DNA of 64,000 bases from Rutstroemia sp. NJR-2017a BVV2 (Eukaryota > Ascomycota > Leotiomycetes > Helotiales > Rutstroemiaceae). A program made the translations under genes and the position numbers. Below are positions 25,577-36,198 of this stretch, piece after piece. How positions within the stretch are numbered: the stretch's first letter is position 1; each line of letters begins with the position of its first letter. The notes below the pieces were generated by a model. It did no database searches. It saw nothing but the letters and a program-made list of their open reading frames with translations, and was not told where the DNA came from. The stretch covers positions 62,001-126,000 of the forward strand of contig NJPS01000067.1 in assembly GCA_002946415.1 (NCBI GenBank). Direction: 5' to 3'.

Positions 25577-26755
25577 ATGCCAATCTGGTCAAGGCCTCCA
25601 CCACCCGAGTCCCTCCTCTTCCGTCATCGTCAACTTGCCCCAACCGCTAGTGTCAGAGTCTCTCCAATATGTCTTGGAACAATGAACTTTGGCGAGCATG
25701 ACAAGACATATCTTGGTGAATGTAGTAAAGATACAGCATTTGAGATTCTTGACACCTTCAAATCCTTGGGTGGTAACTTCATCGACACTGCGGTTGCATA
25801 TCAGGGAGGAGATTCTGAGACTTGGATTGGTGAATGGCTGAGGTCACGAAATTGTCGAGATCAAATGATCATTGCTACTAAGTACACAGGTCCTTACCAG
25901 ACCAAGTATAAGGCTACCATGATCCAATCAAACTTCGGTGGAAATGGATCCAAATCTCTTCGATTGTCCGTCGAGAAATCACTCGAAAGACTGCAGACTA
26001 CCTATGTCGACATTCTCTACGTTCATTGGTGGGACTTTACCGCTACAATTTCAGAAGTCATGCACTCCTTAAATGATCTTGTTGTCGCTGGTAAAGCTCT
26101 CTACCTTGGGATTTCCGACACACCAGCTTGGATAGTCGCAAAGGCCAACCAGTATGCTCGTGATCACGGGTTGCGTCAATTTGTTGTCTACCAAGGAATG
26201 TGGAATGCAGCTTGGCGGGATGTTGAGCGTGATGTTGTCCCAATGTGTAGGGATGAGGGAATGGCAATGTTAGCTTATGGATCTCTGGGACAAGGGCGTT
26301 TTCAGACAAAGGATGGTTTCAAGGAGCGCGAGGACAACAACACAGGCCGTAAGGGCATGCCATCTGAGACCGAGAAGGCAGTGTCTGCAGCTTTGCAAGG
26401 TATCGCTGAGGCGAAGAATGCTGCCATCACTAGTGTTGCCATGGCGTATATCATGCAGAAAGCACCCTATGTTTTTCCACTGATCGGCGGTCGAAAGTTG
26501 GATCATCTCAAGAGTAATTTGGATGCACTTCGAATTGTTTTAAGTCGTGAAGATGTTGCCAAGATTGAGGCGGCCATGTATTTCAATCCGGGTTTTCCTC
26601 ATACTTTCCTTACAGGTACACTCTTAGGACAGCAAGACGATACGCAACATACAGTTCTAGAGGGACCTAACGATGTATGGTTGACGTACTTGCAGGGAAC
26701 TTTCGATTTTGTAGAGCCTCAAAAAGCCATCAAACCTTTTGTGAAGCAAGATTAG
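25577..26755 (+). CDS. Aldo/keto reductase, norsolorinate-reductase-like (AKR9 type)
   Basis: A single exon of 392 residues if the ATG at 25,577 is used; the frame stays open upstream to 25,517, but the first 20 residues there lack family similarity. Catalytic residues of the AKR fold are visible: Asp70 and Tyr75 in FIDTAVAYQ, Lys102 in IIATKY and the His in DILYVHWWD. NADPH-binding features lie near the C-terminus (PLIGGRK and LKSNLDAL). The length and the insertion after strand 2 fit fungal enzymes related to aryl-alcohol dehydrogenases and the aflatoxin-pathway norsolorinic acid reductases. The reaction is reduction of an aldehyde or ketone with NADPH. No polyketide gene is nearby, so the substrate cannot be named. 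Confidence 0.88.
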   Translation: MPIWSRPPPPESLLFRHRQLAPTASVRVSPICLGTMNFGEHDKTYLGECSKDTAFEILDTFKSLGGNFIDTAVAYQGGDSETWIGEWLRSRNCRDQMIIATKYTGPYQTKYKATMIQSNFGGNGSKSLRLSVEKSLERLQTTYVDILYVHWWDFTATISEVMHSLNDLVVAGKALYLGISDTPAWIVAKANQYARDHGLRQFVVYQGMWNAAWRDVERDVVPMCRDEGMAMLAYGSLGQGRFQTKDGFKEREDNNTGRKGMPSETEKAVSAALQGIAEAKNAAITSVAMAYIMQKAPYVFPLIGGRKLDHLKSNLDALRIVLSREDVAKIEAAMYFNPGFPHTFLTGTLLGQQDDTQHTVLEGPNDVWLTYLQGTFDFVEPQKAIKPFVKQD

Positions 26756-27306
26756 GAGAAGAGGGGTGTGCTTACAATTGCCAATGTCGGTTCTTGGAGA
26801 CTAGAGAGCTTGTACTGACAAGAGAATAAATTTGCTTTTACACTTATGACGCATGTCATCAATTTTCACGGTGCAGTTCCTGGTGAATTGACACATCAAT
26901 GCCTCTACTCATCATAAATGGGATGAATATGGGGTACTGCAATGCTCAGTCTTGATAATTACTTCCCTTCTACGTTGCTCGTCGATGAATAATCGCCGAT
27001 AACCGGACACGCGTCTAGTCATCCATTGCAGCTACAAAAACTCATGAAGCCATGTTCCAAGCAGCGGCAAGGAAGAAATGTAAAGAAAGTACTGGGCTTT
27101 TCAGCTGGCGACTATCGCTGGTAGGTGTTGTCATGTTGATGTGGACTATACTAATTATTAACATTATAAAACTCGAGCGGCACCCATTATTAACATCGAG
27201 GTGGTGTTTGTACCTTCCCCAGCGATCATTGTAGCTGCCTCGACGTCATCCGTTGAGTTAATGAGCTCCGAATCAATCAGTCTGGCTTCATCTAGGGCAC
27301 CAGGGC
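26756..27306. other. Intergenic, no supported gene
   Basis: No domain-bearing open frame is present. It is the 3' flank of the aldo/keto reductase gene. Confidence 0.5.
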
Positions 27307-27478
27307 CCAGGGGGTGTACTAACTACCCGACCAACTTCTGATTGTTTAAGTGATATTTGAATATTATGAACTAATATATATACTTAAGTATAAGTATATA
27401 TCTGATTGTTTAAGTGAAATTTGGATATTGAGAATATCGAGGTTTTGGAATTGGTCGGATAGTTAGTATACCCTCTGG
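27307..27478. mobile_element. MITE family B, copy 1
   Basis: This element of about 172 bp has imperfect terminal inverted repeats: CCAGGGGGTGTACTAACTAC on the left and the complement CCAGAGGGTATACTAACTAT on the right, both continuing CCGACCAA. The interior is AT-rich and carries TTTAAGTGA words twice. A second member is at 61,914-62,067. A target duplication is not obvious. Confidence 0.85.
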
Positions 27479-27595
27479 TGGGGAAGCTTGAATTGCTGTA
27501 GGGAGTCCTGGTGGTGGCTGAGTTTGCTGGTTATTGGCGCCTTCATATTTAGAAGCAAGTTGAAGTAGAATCCTAGATCCAGAGCGATTGAACAT
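27410..27595 (-). pseudogene. Short reading frame running into MITE B
   Basis: The 61-codon frame begins MFNRSGSRILLQLASKYEG, continues through a Pro/Gln-rich stretch ending ASPPEG, and then crosses the right end of the MITE, which supplies the last residues and the stop. No start context or other exon was found, and I do not recognise the protein. It may be the remnant of an exon cut by the insertion, or chance. Confidence 0.3.
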
Positions 27596-28484
27596 GTTGA
27601 CAATGTGCGTTTAGGGGAATAGTCGATAAGACAGCAATGCAGCATTGCCTAAGACTGTTTGGAGCACTGGCGGTGTGGCACAAAGAGCTTCATTGCGATA
27701 TTTGCTCGTCGTCAGCAATCCCCCCAAACATTGCTTTTGAAGTTTACCTTATCAAGGGGAGAGACGAATGAAATTAGAACTCCTACCATACGGTCTGTGA
27801 AACTGCGAAAAACGTGGTGAGCTCAAGGATTTCTCATAATTTCGATTGTAATGAAGCTAGGTGATGATCAATATTCGACTCCACTCTCCCCTCCAGCTAG
27901 AGGTCTCGACGCCGCGTCAACTCCTCTTCAAAGAACTGTGAAAATTTTCTATCTGCAACGAAATCTTCGAGCAGAACGATATCGGGCTTTTAAGATCAGA
28001 AGACTGTATCTTCCCGCGGTTATATTAACTTTAGTCAGAAGAACAGAATAGTGGGGAGAATCTGATGATCTGATAAGATCTTTTGGGAGATAAAGCCGGG
28101 CACTAGTGGCGCGGCCGTGCCAACTTGCATGCCACTTGCATGCCACTTGCTCTTACGGACCTAGTCGATTTACAACATTTCGCCATTTTTCATGGACATA
28201 GTGTGGAAAGTCATGAATAACATGACAGAGGATTCGCTTGGCAGCGCAAAAATCAAATCTGAGGAACTGTCCGTTGAGCTCAAGAAGCAAATTCTCATCC
28301 CACTTCTACGAATTAGCCCCTGTAATGATCCCTTCTTTTCCGCAGCGTAGATTAGTGCATACGGGTTATCTGAATAAGTACCATGGAGAAAATCCGTAGA
28401 GGTATCACAGCATTTTCTTCCTTCTCAATCAATCATTCCTACCCTTTCCACTTGAGAGAACTATTGAACCAGACCGTCGCCACC
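27479..28484. other. Promoter region of the siderophore transporter
   Basis: No convincing gene besides the MITE-fused short frame. A tandem of the word CATGCCACTTG lies near 28,127-28,150. A GATA-type site lies at 28,068-28,076. A well-placed ATG at 28,383 opens the same frame as the transporter, 34 codons upstream of the start chosen. Confidence 0.5.
28068..28076 (+). promoter_or_regulatory. Candidate iron-responsive GATA repressor site (ATCTGATAA)
   Basis: The sequence ATCTGATAA matches the consensus ATCWGATAA described for fungal iron-regulatory GATA factors of the SreA/Urbs1 type, which repress siderophore genes when iron is plentiful. It lies about 410 bp upstream of the siderophore transporter start. 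A near match on the other strand (TTATCTGAAT) lies at about 28,362-28,371. Binding is inferred from sequence and context only. Confidence 0.55.
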
Positions 28485-30325
28485 ATGAGGTTTAGATTCA
28501 ATCATTTGAAGCCCGATGAGGTACCAGTTCCACAACCTCGAATCACGACAGATTCTAGCAATGAAGAGAAACCCCGTGAGACTGTAGCAACTACAGGTCT
28601 TCCGGCAACTCAGCAAGGAAGCGATGCTGATAGCGAATTGGTGAACAAAGAGTTCCAACATGGAGTTCAGGCCGCCGAAGCCATCAACCAGGTCTGGAGT
28701 AAAAAGCATTTAATCATGGCCTATATCTTGTGAGCACGAATCGTCGAGAGTGAGATGCATTGCTAATCCTCTCTAGCATCTGGATCATCCAATTCATGCT
28801 CGCATTTGCATCTGGAGTCACTAGTACCCTCACCCCATACGTTACTAGCTCATTCTCCGCCCATTCTCTAACAGCGCTCACATCTGTCATCTCGAGTCTT
28901 ATCGCCGGTCTCATCAAGCTACCATACGCGAAGCTCATCGATATTTGGGGTCGTCCTCAAGGTTTCGCATTAATGGTCTGCAGCATGACATTGGGATTTG
29001 TTATGATGGCAGGATGTAATAACGTCAAGACATACTGCACGGCGCAAGTCTTTTATTATGTCGGGTACAACGGAATCGACTTCACGGTGACCATCTTCAT
29101 TGCAGATACTACACAGCTGAAGAACAGAGCTTGGTGGATTGCTTTCTCGGCATCACCATGGATAGCCACTGTATGGGCGTACGGACCAGCTGCTCAAAGT
29201 ATATTGGATACCATTGGCTTCAGATGGGGCTTTGGGATCTGGGCTATCGTTTTCCCGATAATTTGCATACCATTGTATTCCATCTTCTATTTTAACCAAA
29301 AGAAAGCTGAGAAGCTCGGTTTGATTGCGAAGCCGGACAGCGGCCGTACTTTCATGGAATCCATTCGATACTACTGCAGAGAATTCGACATCATTGGCTT
29401 GCTTTTGATTGCAGGAGGATTGGGTTTATTCCTTCTCGCGTTCAATCTGTACACGTATCAGAAGAATGAATGGAGATCTCCTCTCGTCATCTGCTTCCTC
29501 ATATTCGGCGGGCTTCTAATCATTGCATTCGCACTTTACGAGGCCTACGTCGCGCCAGTCACCTTTATTCCTTTCCACTTGATGAAGGATAGAACGGTCT
29601 TTTTTACATACACTATGGTAGCAAGTCTTTACTGTGCTTGGTATATATGGGATAGTTACTTCTATTCCATGCTCATTGTTGTCTTCGATCAAAGCGTCAC
29701 TGATGCGACGTACATCTCCAACATTTACACCGTGGGTTCAACCTTCTGGGCTTTGGTGGTTGGGGTCGTCATTCGATACAATGGACGTCTTAAGTGGATC
29801 AGTCTTTACTTTGGTGTCCCGGTCACCATCTTGGCTGTCGGCCTCATGATTCATTTCCGCCAACCCGATACCAATATTGGGTACATCGTCATGTGCCAGA
29901 TCTTCATCGCTTTTGGAGGCGGAACGCTCGTTATGTGTGAACAGATGACTGTCATGGCGGTTTCTTCTCATCAACATATTCCATCCGTCCTTGCAATGGA
30001 GGCTATGATCGCAAGCATTGGAGGTGCCATTGGTTCTACCATTGCTACAGCTTTGTGGACCGGAGTATTCCCTGTGAAGCTTCTCGAGTTCTTGCCAGAT
30101 TCATCCAAGGCTGATCTTGAAGCCATTTATGGCAGTCTCACTGTTCAGTCTTCTTATCCGATAGGGAGTCCGACGAGAGATGCTATAAACCATGCTTATG
30201 GTGATGCGCAAAGATTGATGTTGATTTGTGCGACTTGCCTTTACTCAATTACACTTTTTTCGACTGCGTTGTGGAAGGATGTGAATGTGAAGGAGCTGAA
30301 GCAAATTCACGGTCGAATCTTTTGA
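28485..30325 (+). CDS. MFS siderophore-iron transporter (Sit/Mir type)
   Basis: Two exons, 28,485-28,729 and 28,777-30,325, joined by a 47-bp intron, encode 597 residues. The ATG at 28,485 sits in an excellent context (GCCACCATGAGG); an in-frame ATG at 28,383 would add 34 residues. A soluble N-terminus of about 75 residues is followed by about 14 hydrophobic segments. The intron falls just before the first one, and splicing gives AYIFIWIIQFMLAFASGVTS, typical of the ARN/Sit/MirB siderophore transporters. Other signs are the LIAGLIKLPYAKLIDIWGRP loop and the VCQIFIAFGGGTLVMCEQM-like helix. Such proteins take up ferric siderophores at the plasma membrane by proton symport. The siderophore is not predictable. 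Regulation by iron is suggested by the upstream GATA site. Confidence 0.92.
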
Positions 30326-30777
30326 TAGAACATGACAGAACAATTTGGGATAACCTGTTGTCTGGCAGTTTCCTAGAATAAGAGACAGGAAACATGCAGT
30401 CTTTGAATAGCAAACATTTGACCCAGTACTCATACATGAACTTCCGTCGTAATCTCTGTATGCTAGACCTGCCGCGTGCAGGATGAAGGATTTGCCAGTG
30501 TACCGTGTCAACTTGACGCACATAGGACCACTGTATGCAAAAGCTAAGTTACTCCATATGTGAAATTTTCAATGCCTACAGAGATGAGCTATAGTAGTTG
30601 TGCTCCACGGTCGCCATCAACGAAGAGGACACTTCTTCGAGCAAGCAAGCCGACTCACTGTCCGCCCAAGATCTGCAGCTTCAAGTAAGCACACATTTGT
30701 GCGAAATTATTAAAACATCATGCATATCAAAAGCGAACTGATGTGAAACAGTGCAAGCAAAACTACTTTTACAGGTA
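30326..30777. other. Convergent intergenic region, nothing seen
   Basis: This lies between the 3' ends of the transporter and the minus-strand gene. Antisense frames at its left side are shadows or 3' flank. Confidence 0.5.
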
Positions 30778-31773
30778 CTAGAAAATTGCCCCAATTGCAG
30801 ACTCAAACAGCAGAGAAAAAATATCTCCAACTGCATTTGCAGTTACACTTTCTGCAATCAAAGACGCGTACTTGTATTTCTTCGATACTGGGCGGCTTTC
30901 GGACTCATATTCTTCCTCTGCATATTCTCTTTCACGTCTGTGGTCACGTCTGTGGTGTCGTCGATTCGATGCGCTTTTATAGTCTTGGCTGTCACTATTC
31001 TCAGAATCGTCGTACTCGACGCGGAAGTTGTCATGTCTGTGTCTTCTTCCCTTATGTACATGACGTAGATCTCTTGTGTATGATACTCGCTCTTGGTCGG
31101 GCTCGAATCCGCGCTCTGGGCTTGTAAAATGATTCGCGTAGGGTTTGTATGGTATATCATCGAAATCGAAGGAAGTCGAGCGAGGATAGATTGGATAGGT
31201 TTGCGAGGTGCTTAGGGATGGCCATGAATAATCGGGAATAGGTCTGTCGAACAGGATGTGAGAGATGTCGGCGCAATTCATATGGTCCTCCCAAACGTCT
31301 ATCCAGTCGCTACCGTACGTCAGGGTAACTCCTGCTTCTATTGCTCGCGGCTCTACTGTCTTGCAAATTCTCTTGAATGGTTCAATGTCAGCTCCAAATA
31401 TCTTCCCTTTGTATTTCATATTTCCACCGATGGGTAGTTGTCTCGGATTGCTTGGTATCGGCCATGGTGAAGCTGCGCAGGATGTATGGTAGATGTAAAG
31501 CTCATAGTTATCTGTCGCAGTCTCGTTTCCTGGTAACAATACAATCCCAGCTTGACCAATACCTGTATCTGCGATAACCATATAAAATGCCCAGACTTCG
31601 TAAATGAGAGCTGCTGAAGAGAGCGGCATCGAGGTGTGTCTGCGTGGTAGCGGAGGAGATTCGAAAGTTGCAAAGAAAAATAGGTGATTAGTGGGAGGTT
31701 CCCGCACTTGGGAGTAAACTGGTGAGAAGAATCCAGAACTTGCATAGACTAACGCGATGAAAGCGGCCTTTAT
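30778..31773 (-). CDS. Secreted hypothetical protein with His/Arg/Asp/Glu-rich tail; start codon doubtful
   Basis: The open frame runs 332 codons from 31,773. Its first 20 codons form a textbook signal peptide (KAAFIALVYASSGFFSPVYS then Q), but the codon where ATG is expected, 31,771-31,773, reads ATA. There is no in-frame ATG before residue 50 of this frame (at about 31,627), which would lose the signal. Either the start lies on an upstream exon not found, or it has been lost by a G-to-A change. The middle of the protein looks folded (IYEVWAFYMVIADTG, VTLTYGSDWIDVWEDHMNC), followed by about 100 residues of alternating acidic and basic charge with many His, Arg, Asp and Tyr. A hydrophobic C-terminus ends LLFESAIGAIF. 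I do not recognise the family. Confidence 0.6.
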   Translation of the reverse strand: MKAAFIALVYASSGFFSPVYSQVREPPTNHLFFFATFESPPLPRRHTSMPLSSAALIYEVWAFYMVIADTGIGQAGIVLLPGNETATDNYELYIYHTSCAASPWPIPSNPRQLPIGGNMKYKGKIFGADIEPFKRICKTVEPRAIEAGVTLTYGSDWIDVWEDHMNCADISHILFDRPIPDYSWPSLSTSQTYPIYPRSTSFDFDDIPYKPYANHFTSPERGFEPDQERVSYTRDLRHVHKGRRHRHDNFRVEYDDSENSDSQDYKSASNRRHHRRDHRREREYAEEEYESESRPVSKKYKYASLIAESVTANAVGDIFSLLFESAIGAIF

Positions 31774-32373
31774 TGTTCGTTTGGAAGTGAAGGAACAGAC
31801 AGTCCCCGCGCTTTTGTGGTAAGATCAGGGTGCGCCCACATTATTGAAGCCGGATTGTCATGTTGGAAAGGCGACGAAAGTTCAACCAGGTGTCCCCATC
31901 TTGGCCATCAAACAACTCAGCCGCTGAGCATCCTCAAGAAATGCATCGATAAGCGCTCAGTCGTGTCCATTACACAGTATTGGGCCGGCGGACTTTCCAT
32001 AGCCTGCGAGGGGCATGGTGAAATAGGTGTGTTGGTTCATACTTGTGGTGTTAATTTTGGGTTCCAGGCACTTTGTGGTGCTTACTAATCATGCATCCGT
32101 GGCGCTCCCACTTCTACCCCGACTCTCTCCCTTTCGGTTGCCGAGATCTACTTCGATTTCTGTCTACCTCCGAGGACATATAATTAAGGAGGGTCTATAA
32201 TGTCATCGATAATCTGGAAATCTCGCTGGTCTTACGACATCGAGCCAAAATAACCCCCCCTCTTCCTACTCATTGGAATTATCAATCAGTTCGTAATCTC
32301 ACTCCTGTACCTTCCGCGGGGTCACCGGCACCGCCCCCTCCGCATCAAATTGGAGCAATAGCTAACATACTAG
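31774..32373. other. Divergent promoter region, no supported gene
   Basis: This lies between the minus-strand secreted protein and the NmrA-like gene. Any missing first exons of either gene would lie here. No other gene is seen. Confidence 0.5.
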
Positions 32374-33559
32374 GAGTGGTCAAAGTCGCAGTCGCTGGAG
32401 GAACAGGAGGAGTTGGCCTCGCTATAGTTGATGCGCTGAAGGAGCAAACACAACATGAATTCATTTTGCTAAGTCGAACGGTACTTACTTCACAATTTGT
32501 TGGTATTTACAACCTAACACACCAGATAGGAGAACTCGGAGTTTGCATCGAAGAACAATGTGAATGTCGTCCAAATTGATTACGCCGACGTTGAAGCGAC
32601 CGCATCAGTGCTTGATCAGCATAAAGTGCATACGGTCATATCTGCACTATGCATCGTTATGAAAGAGCATAGTGACGCCCAGGTAAATCTGGTGCGTGCT
32701 GCAGCTACATCAAGTAGTGTCAAGCGATTTGTGCCCAGCGAGTATGGGAGTAATTACGAAGAGAAGTAAGCATATTTTTTCGGTCCTGTGCTAGGTTATG
32801 GGTCACTCGAGATCTGCTCCCCCTCGAGTTGTCAGGCCACCCGCTTGAACTTTAGAGGTTACATGGGTCTAATTTGCGCAGACACTGTTTGACTCGCCCA
32901 AGTACAGCTCTCAAAGCTATCGCCATCGCCGAACTTCAGAAGACAGACCTTGAGTTTACTTCATTCGTGAATGGTCTCTTTTTGGATTACCTCGGCATGC
33001 CTGCTGTGCCGTCTCACCTTGCTGCTGGAATCAAATTGTTTGACATTCCGAGCAAGGTCGCGGTGATGATCGGTACAGGCAACGTCCCCATCGTAATGAC
33101 ACATACACGAGATGTGGGTCGCTTTGTAGTTGCCAGCCTGGCACTGGAGAAATGGGAAAGGAAGAGCTATATCGTGGGTGACCGAAAGTCCTGGTGCGAG
33201 TGCGTTGAGATAGCAGGGAAAGCCGCCGGTAAGTGCTATCTAACCCAGGGTTCTACTGGACATAAGGAAGATTTAAGATCACAGTTTCTCTTTTCAAACG
33301 GAAATTACCATACTAATACTGCCCAGGTGAGCCTTTCACAATCACGCACGATCCTTCCTCTATCCTCAGCGGGCCGATCATCGAGCAGCCAGCTTACCGG
33401 CCAGCATACTCCTCCTCGGTAAAAGAGCATGGAGATTGGTTAGAAGCGGGAACATTCAGTTTCGATGGCAAAGCTCCTGACTCAATGTTCCTCAATGAAT
33501 TGTTTCCAGAGATAGTGCCACTAACAGTGATGGATATGATGAAGGCACTTTGTGAATGA
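32374..33559 (+). CDS. NmrA/isoflavone-reductase-like NAD(P)-binding protein; 5' end unresolved
   Basis: Four exon pieces can be traced: from about 32,374 to 32,480, then 32,530-32,765, 32,882-33,228 and 33,327-33,559. The N-terminal segment KVAVAGGTGGVGLAIVDAL is the dinucleotide fold of atypical SDRs of the NmrA-like class, followed by EFILLSR, VNVVQIDYADVEA and VKRFVPSEYGSNYEE, all in family order. Such proteins bind NAD(P)H and act as reductases or redox sensors. No ATG precedes the first fold motif: an AG acceptor lies directly upstream at 32,372-32,373, suggesting a short unseen first exon. At the start of the third piece the frame continuous with the rest reads HCLTRPST, while the neighbouring frame reads LFDSPKYSS, the segment expected, so a one-base indel is possible. 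Confidence 0.75.
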
Positions 33560-34299
33560 ACTGCAAGTGACCAGACAGATAGTTTCTAGGTCTACACTTA
33601 TGGGCACACTGTTCTAATAGATACGGTGCACGTATACTACATGGAATTATTGAGCGGCTGGGTTAACGGTTGGATGTCTAAATCCATATCCATGTACATT
33701 TTGTGCCTGATGTGCCATGATCTGGACAGTATCTGCGGTATGATTGGTTGTACTCTCTTCAACCGAATTTTCAAGTCCAAGAATGGAGTATCACAAGGGT
33801 AGATTCATATACGTTTTATGGAGTTGTGGTCAACTCTTTTAAGCGTTGCCTCTATCTGTCTCTGAGGAATTCGTTCGTGCCCGATGCGAGAAAGATTTGC
33901 ATATCTTACAAAAGAATGTATTGAGATGCACTGCTTAAATCTAACGAAGTTATATGTCGATAGATAGGCCAATCCAAAGGCATGCTCGTACCATGATTAA
34001 TCTCCCCTTTTTCGGAAGCCGCTCGGTCTCCGGTAGGCGCGCCGAAACTCTACGCACGCTACGCCCTGTCTATGAAACTATACCTAAGTGGGGTGGGGTT
34101 CCCGCCAAGATCTACCAACGTTTTTGTGAATTTATCTCATATCAAGAGAGTGATACTAGACCCAATGCTTTTTGGGATTGTGAAATTATGTAGATTTCCA
34201 TTTCTACCACTGTCTGACTTAACATAAGCGTCATATCTGATTCTGCGTCATCGTGGCGATATCTTCCTCCGCCCTCTTGCTTAGATTCATTCCTCGAAG
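33560..34299. other. Intergenic, no supported gene
   Basis: A single 79-codon frame at 33,954-34,193 has no recognised domain. The remainder is the presumed promoter of the monooxygenase. Confidence 0.5.
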
Positions 34300-36198
34300 A
34301 TGCAGGAGACGAGAGAAATTCCGCCTACTGCTCTGCACGCGGACGAACACCGCTTTGCCATCATCGTGGGAGCTGGTGCTGCAGGTATCGTTCAAGGCTG
34401 CACGTTTCTCCGCGAAAAGACACTGTCGCTGGAAGAATTTCAGATCTTGGATCGACAGGCAGCATATGGTGGCGTTTGGTGGAGAAACACATATCCAGGT
34501 GCTGCCTGTGATATTCCCAGTGAAGAATACTGTATTAGCTGGGCTTTAAATCCTTGTGAGTAATATGACTTGCTTTTTGGTTACATCTGCGCCTTGAATG
34601 CTTATCAACAACTTCTGTGAGGAGACTGGAGTAGAACCTACGCGACGCAGCCGGAGATTCAAAAGTACTTCGAGAATGTAGCATTGAAATACCAACTGGA
34701 TAAGTCCACCACTTTCAATACTGAGGTGTTAAGGGCTGTATGGGATGACTCGCGGTTGCTATGGTTTGTTGAAACTGTGGATCTTCCAACCAAAACCAGA
34801 AGAATATGGAGCTCTCACGTCGTATGTTAACTCGACCCAGTAATTATATGATATGTACACTGACAATCAAACCAGCTGATCAGCGCTGCGGGTGCTTTCA
34901 CTGTCCCCAAAAAAGCCGATATATCTGGTCTGAATGATTTCCAAGGAGAGAGTTGGCACAGTGGAGAATGGCCGAAAAATGCCGATCTGAGAGGTAAGAC
35001 AGTTGCTGTGATTGGAACTGGTCCTTCAGCTGCCCAGTTTATTCCAAATATCTATCCAGATCTTGAGGCTCTCATTGTATACCAAAGAAGTCCAGGCCAT
35101 GTATTGCCAAGAAATGACAAAGTCGTTGGATGGTTCACAAAGTGGATGTTTGCCAATGTCCCGTTCTGGCAAAGTAGTCTTCGATGGTTGAATTTACGGA
35201 TGAACACGATACTGCGTGCGCATTTATTTGTTGTCGGCTCATTCCTTCAGCGGAAAGTTCTTGGGATGTGTAAAGATCATCTGTACAAACAGGTTAAAGA
35301 TGAGACACTGCGGAAGAAACTCGAGTCGAAAGATGTCTTCGGGTGCAAGAGGCCTTTAATGCTTGATAATTATTTTCCAATTTTCACCAATCAAAATGTG
35401 CAGCTTGTGACGGATTCGGTTACGAGACTGACGCAGAATTCCGTGGTGTCTCAGAATGCCGCAACAGGTAAAGAGGAGGAGAGGCACGTTGACGTGTTGA
35501 TTTGGGGAACAGGTAAGTTTCTCAGACTCGGATGGCAATACCAAGCACGTCTGGAGAGAGGTATATCGATTCATTGACGAGGCTTCCATAGGCTACAACC
35601 CAGTCGACTTCGGATTGCCACTCCCCACACACGGAAGATCCGGCCAGCTTCTATGTGACAAATACCAACCAGATTTAATGTCTTTATATGGTAATTCCAC
35701 CCTCTACAGCCATAATTTTTACGTCTAACATCTTATGTTCTAGGTGTGGCAGTGGATGATTTTCCCAACTACTTCAACTTCCTAGGCCCCAACAGTTCCT
35801 CTTTCGAAACTAGCTTGATTGAGCTCTTCGAGTTGCAAGCACACTATGCTAGTTTAGCGACGAAATTTCTTTTCGAGAAGAATAAAGGTAGTTTTCGTTA
35901 CGCGGTGATGCCGAAGGAAGAGCGTGTTACAGAGTGGACTTTGTCCCTACGGCCGGGGCAGAAATTGTTACCGCCGGCTCAGCCGGAGTGCAAGAGCTAC
36001 TACAAGGTGTGTGTTTTGATATTGAAGTAGATTATTATGCTGATGTGGGATCGATAGTCCAAGATAGGACATGTTTACCGTTTTCCATACCCTTATTGGC
36101 AATACAAAGCGTTGATTGCCAACGTTGACTGGAAGCGCGATTGGGCTCTTCTTCAATCAAGGATTGGGTCCGGAAAAGTCAGGGTTTTGGGATTTTGA
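34300..36198 (+). CDS. Baeyer-Villiger-type FAD monooxygenase
   Basis: Six exons (34,300-34,555; 34,625-34,821; 34,876-35,512; 35,592-35,690; 35,744-36,006; 36,064-36,198) give 528 residues with every junction in frame. The FAD-binding GAGAAG lies at 24-29. The Baeyer-Villiger fingerprint reads FQGESWHSGEWP at 173-184, matching FxGxxxHxxxWP. The NADPH-binding fold follows (VIGTGPSAAQ, about 196-205), and YQRSP carries the conserved Arg. The tail contains WGTGYNP, FPNYFNFLGPN and a C-terminal YPYWQY segment. These flavoproteins insert oxygen next to a ketone, giving esters or lactones, with NADPH and O2. The substrate is unknown. The adjacent NmrA-like reductase on the same strand may be a partner, but no other pathway gene is next to them. 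Confidence 0.92.

Noticed and set aside
31816..32088. 90-codon plus-strand frame
   Set aside because: No domain, and it lies in the shared upstream region of two better-supported genes.
32374..36198. Secondary-metabolite gene cluster around the monooxygenase
   Set aside because: No synthase-type core enzyme is present anywhere in the window; the reductase neighbour alone is not enough.
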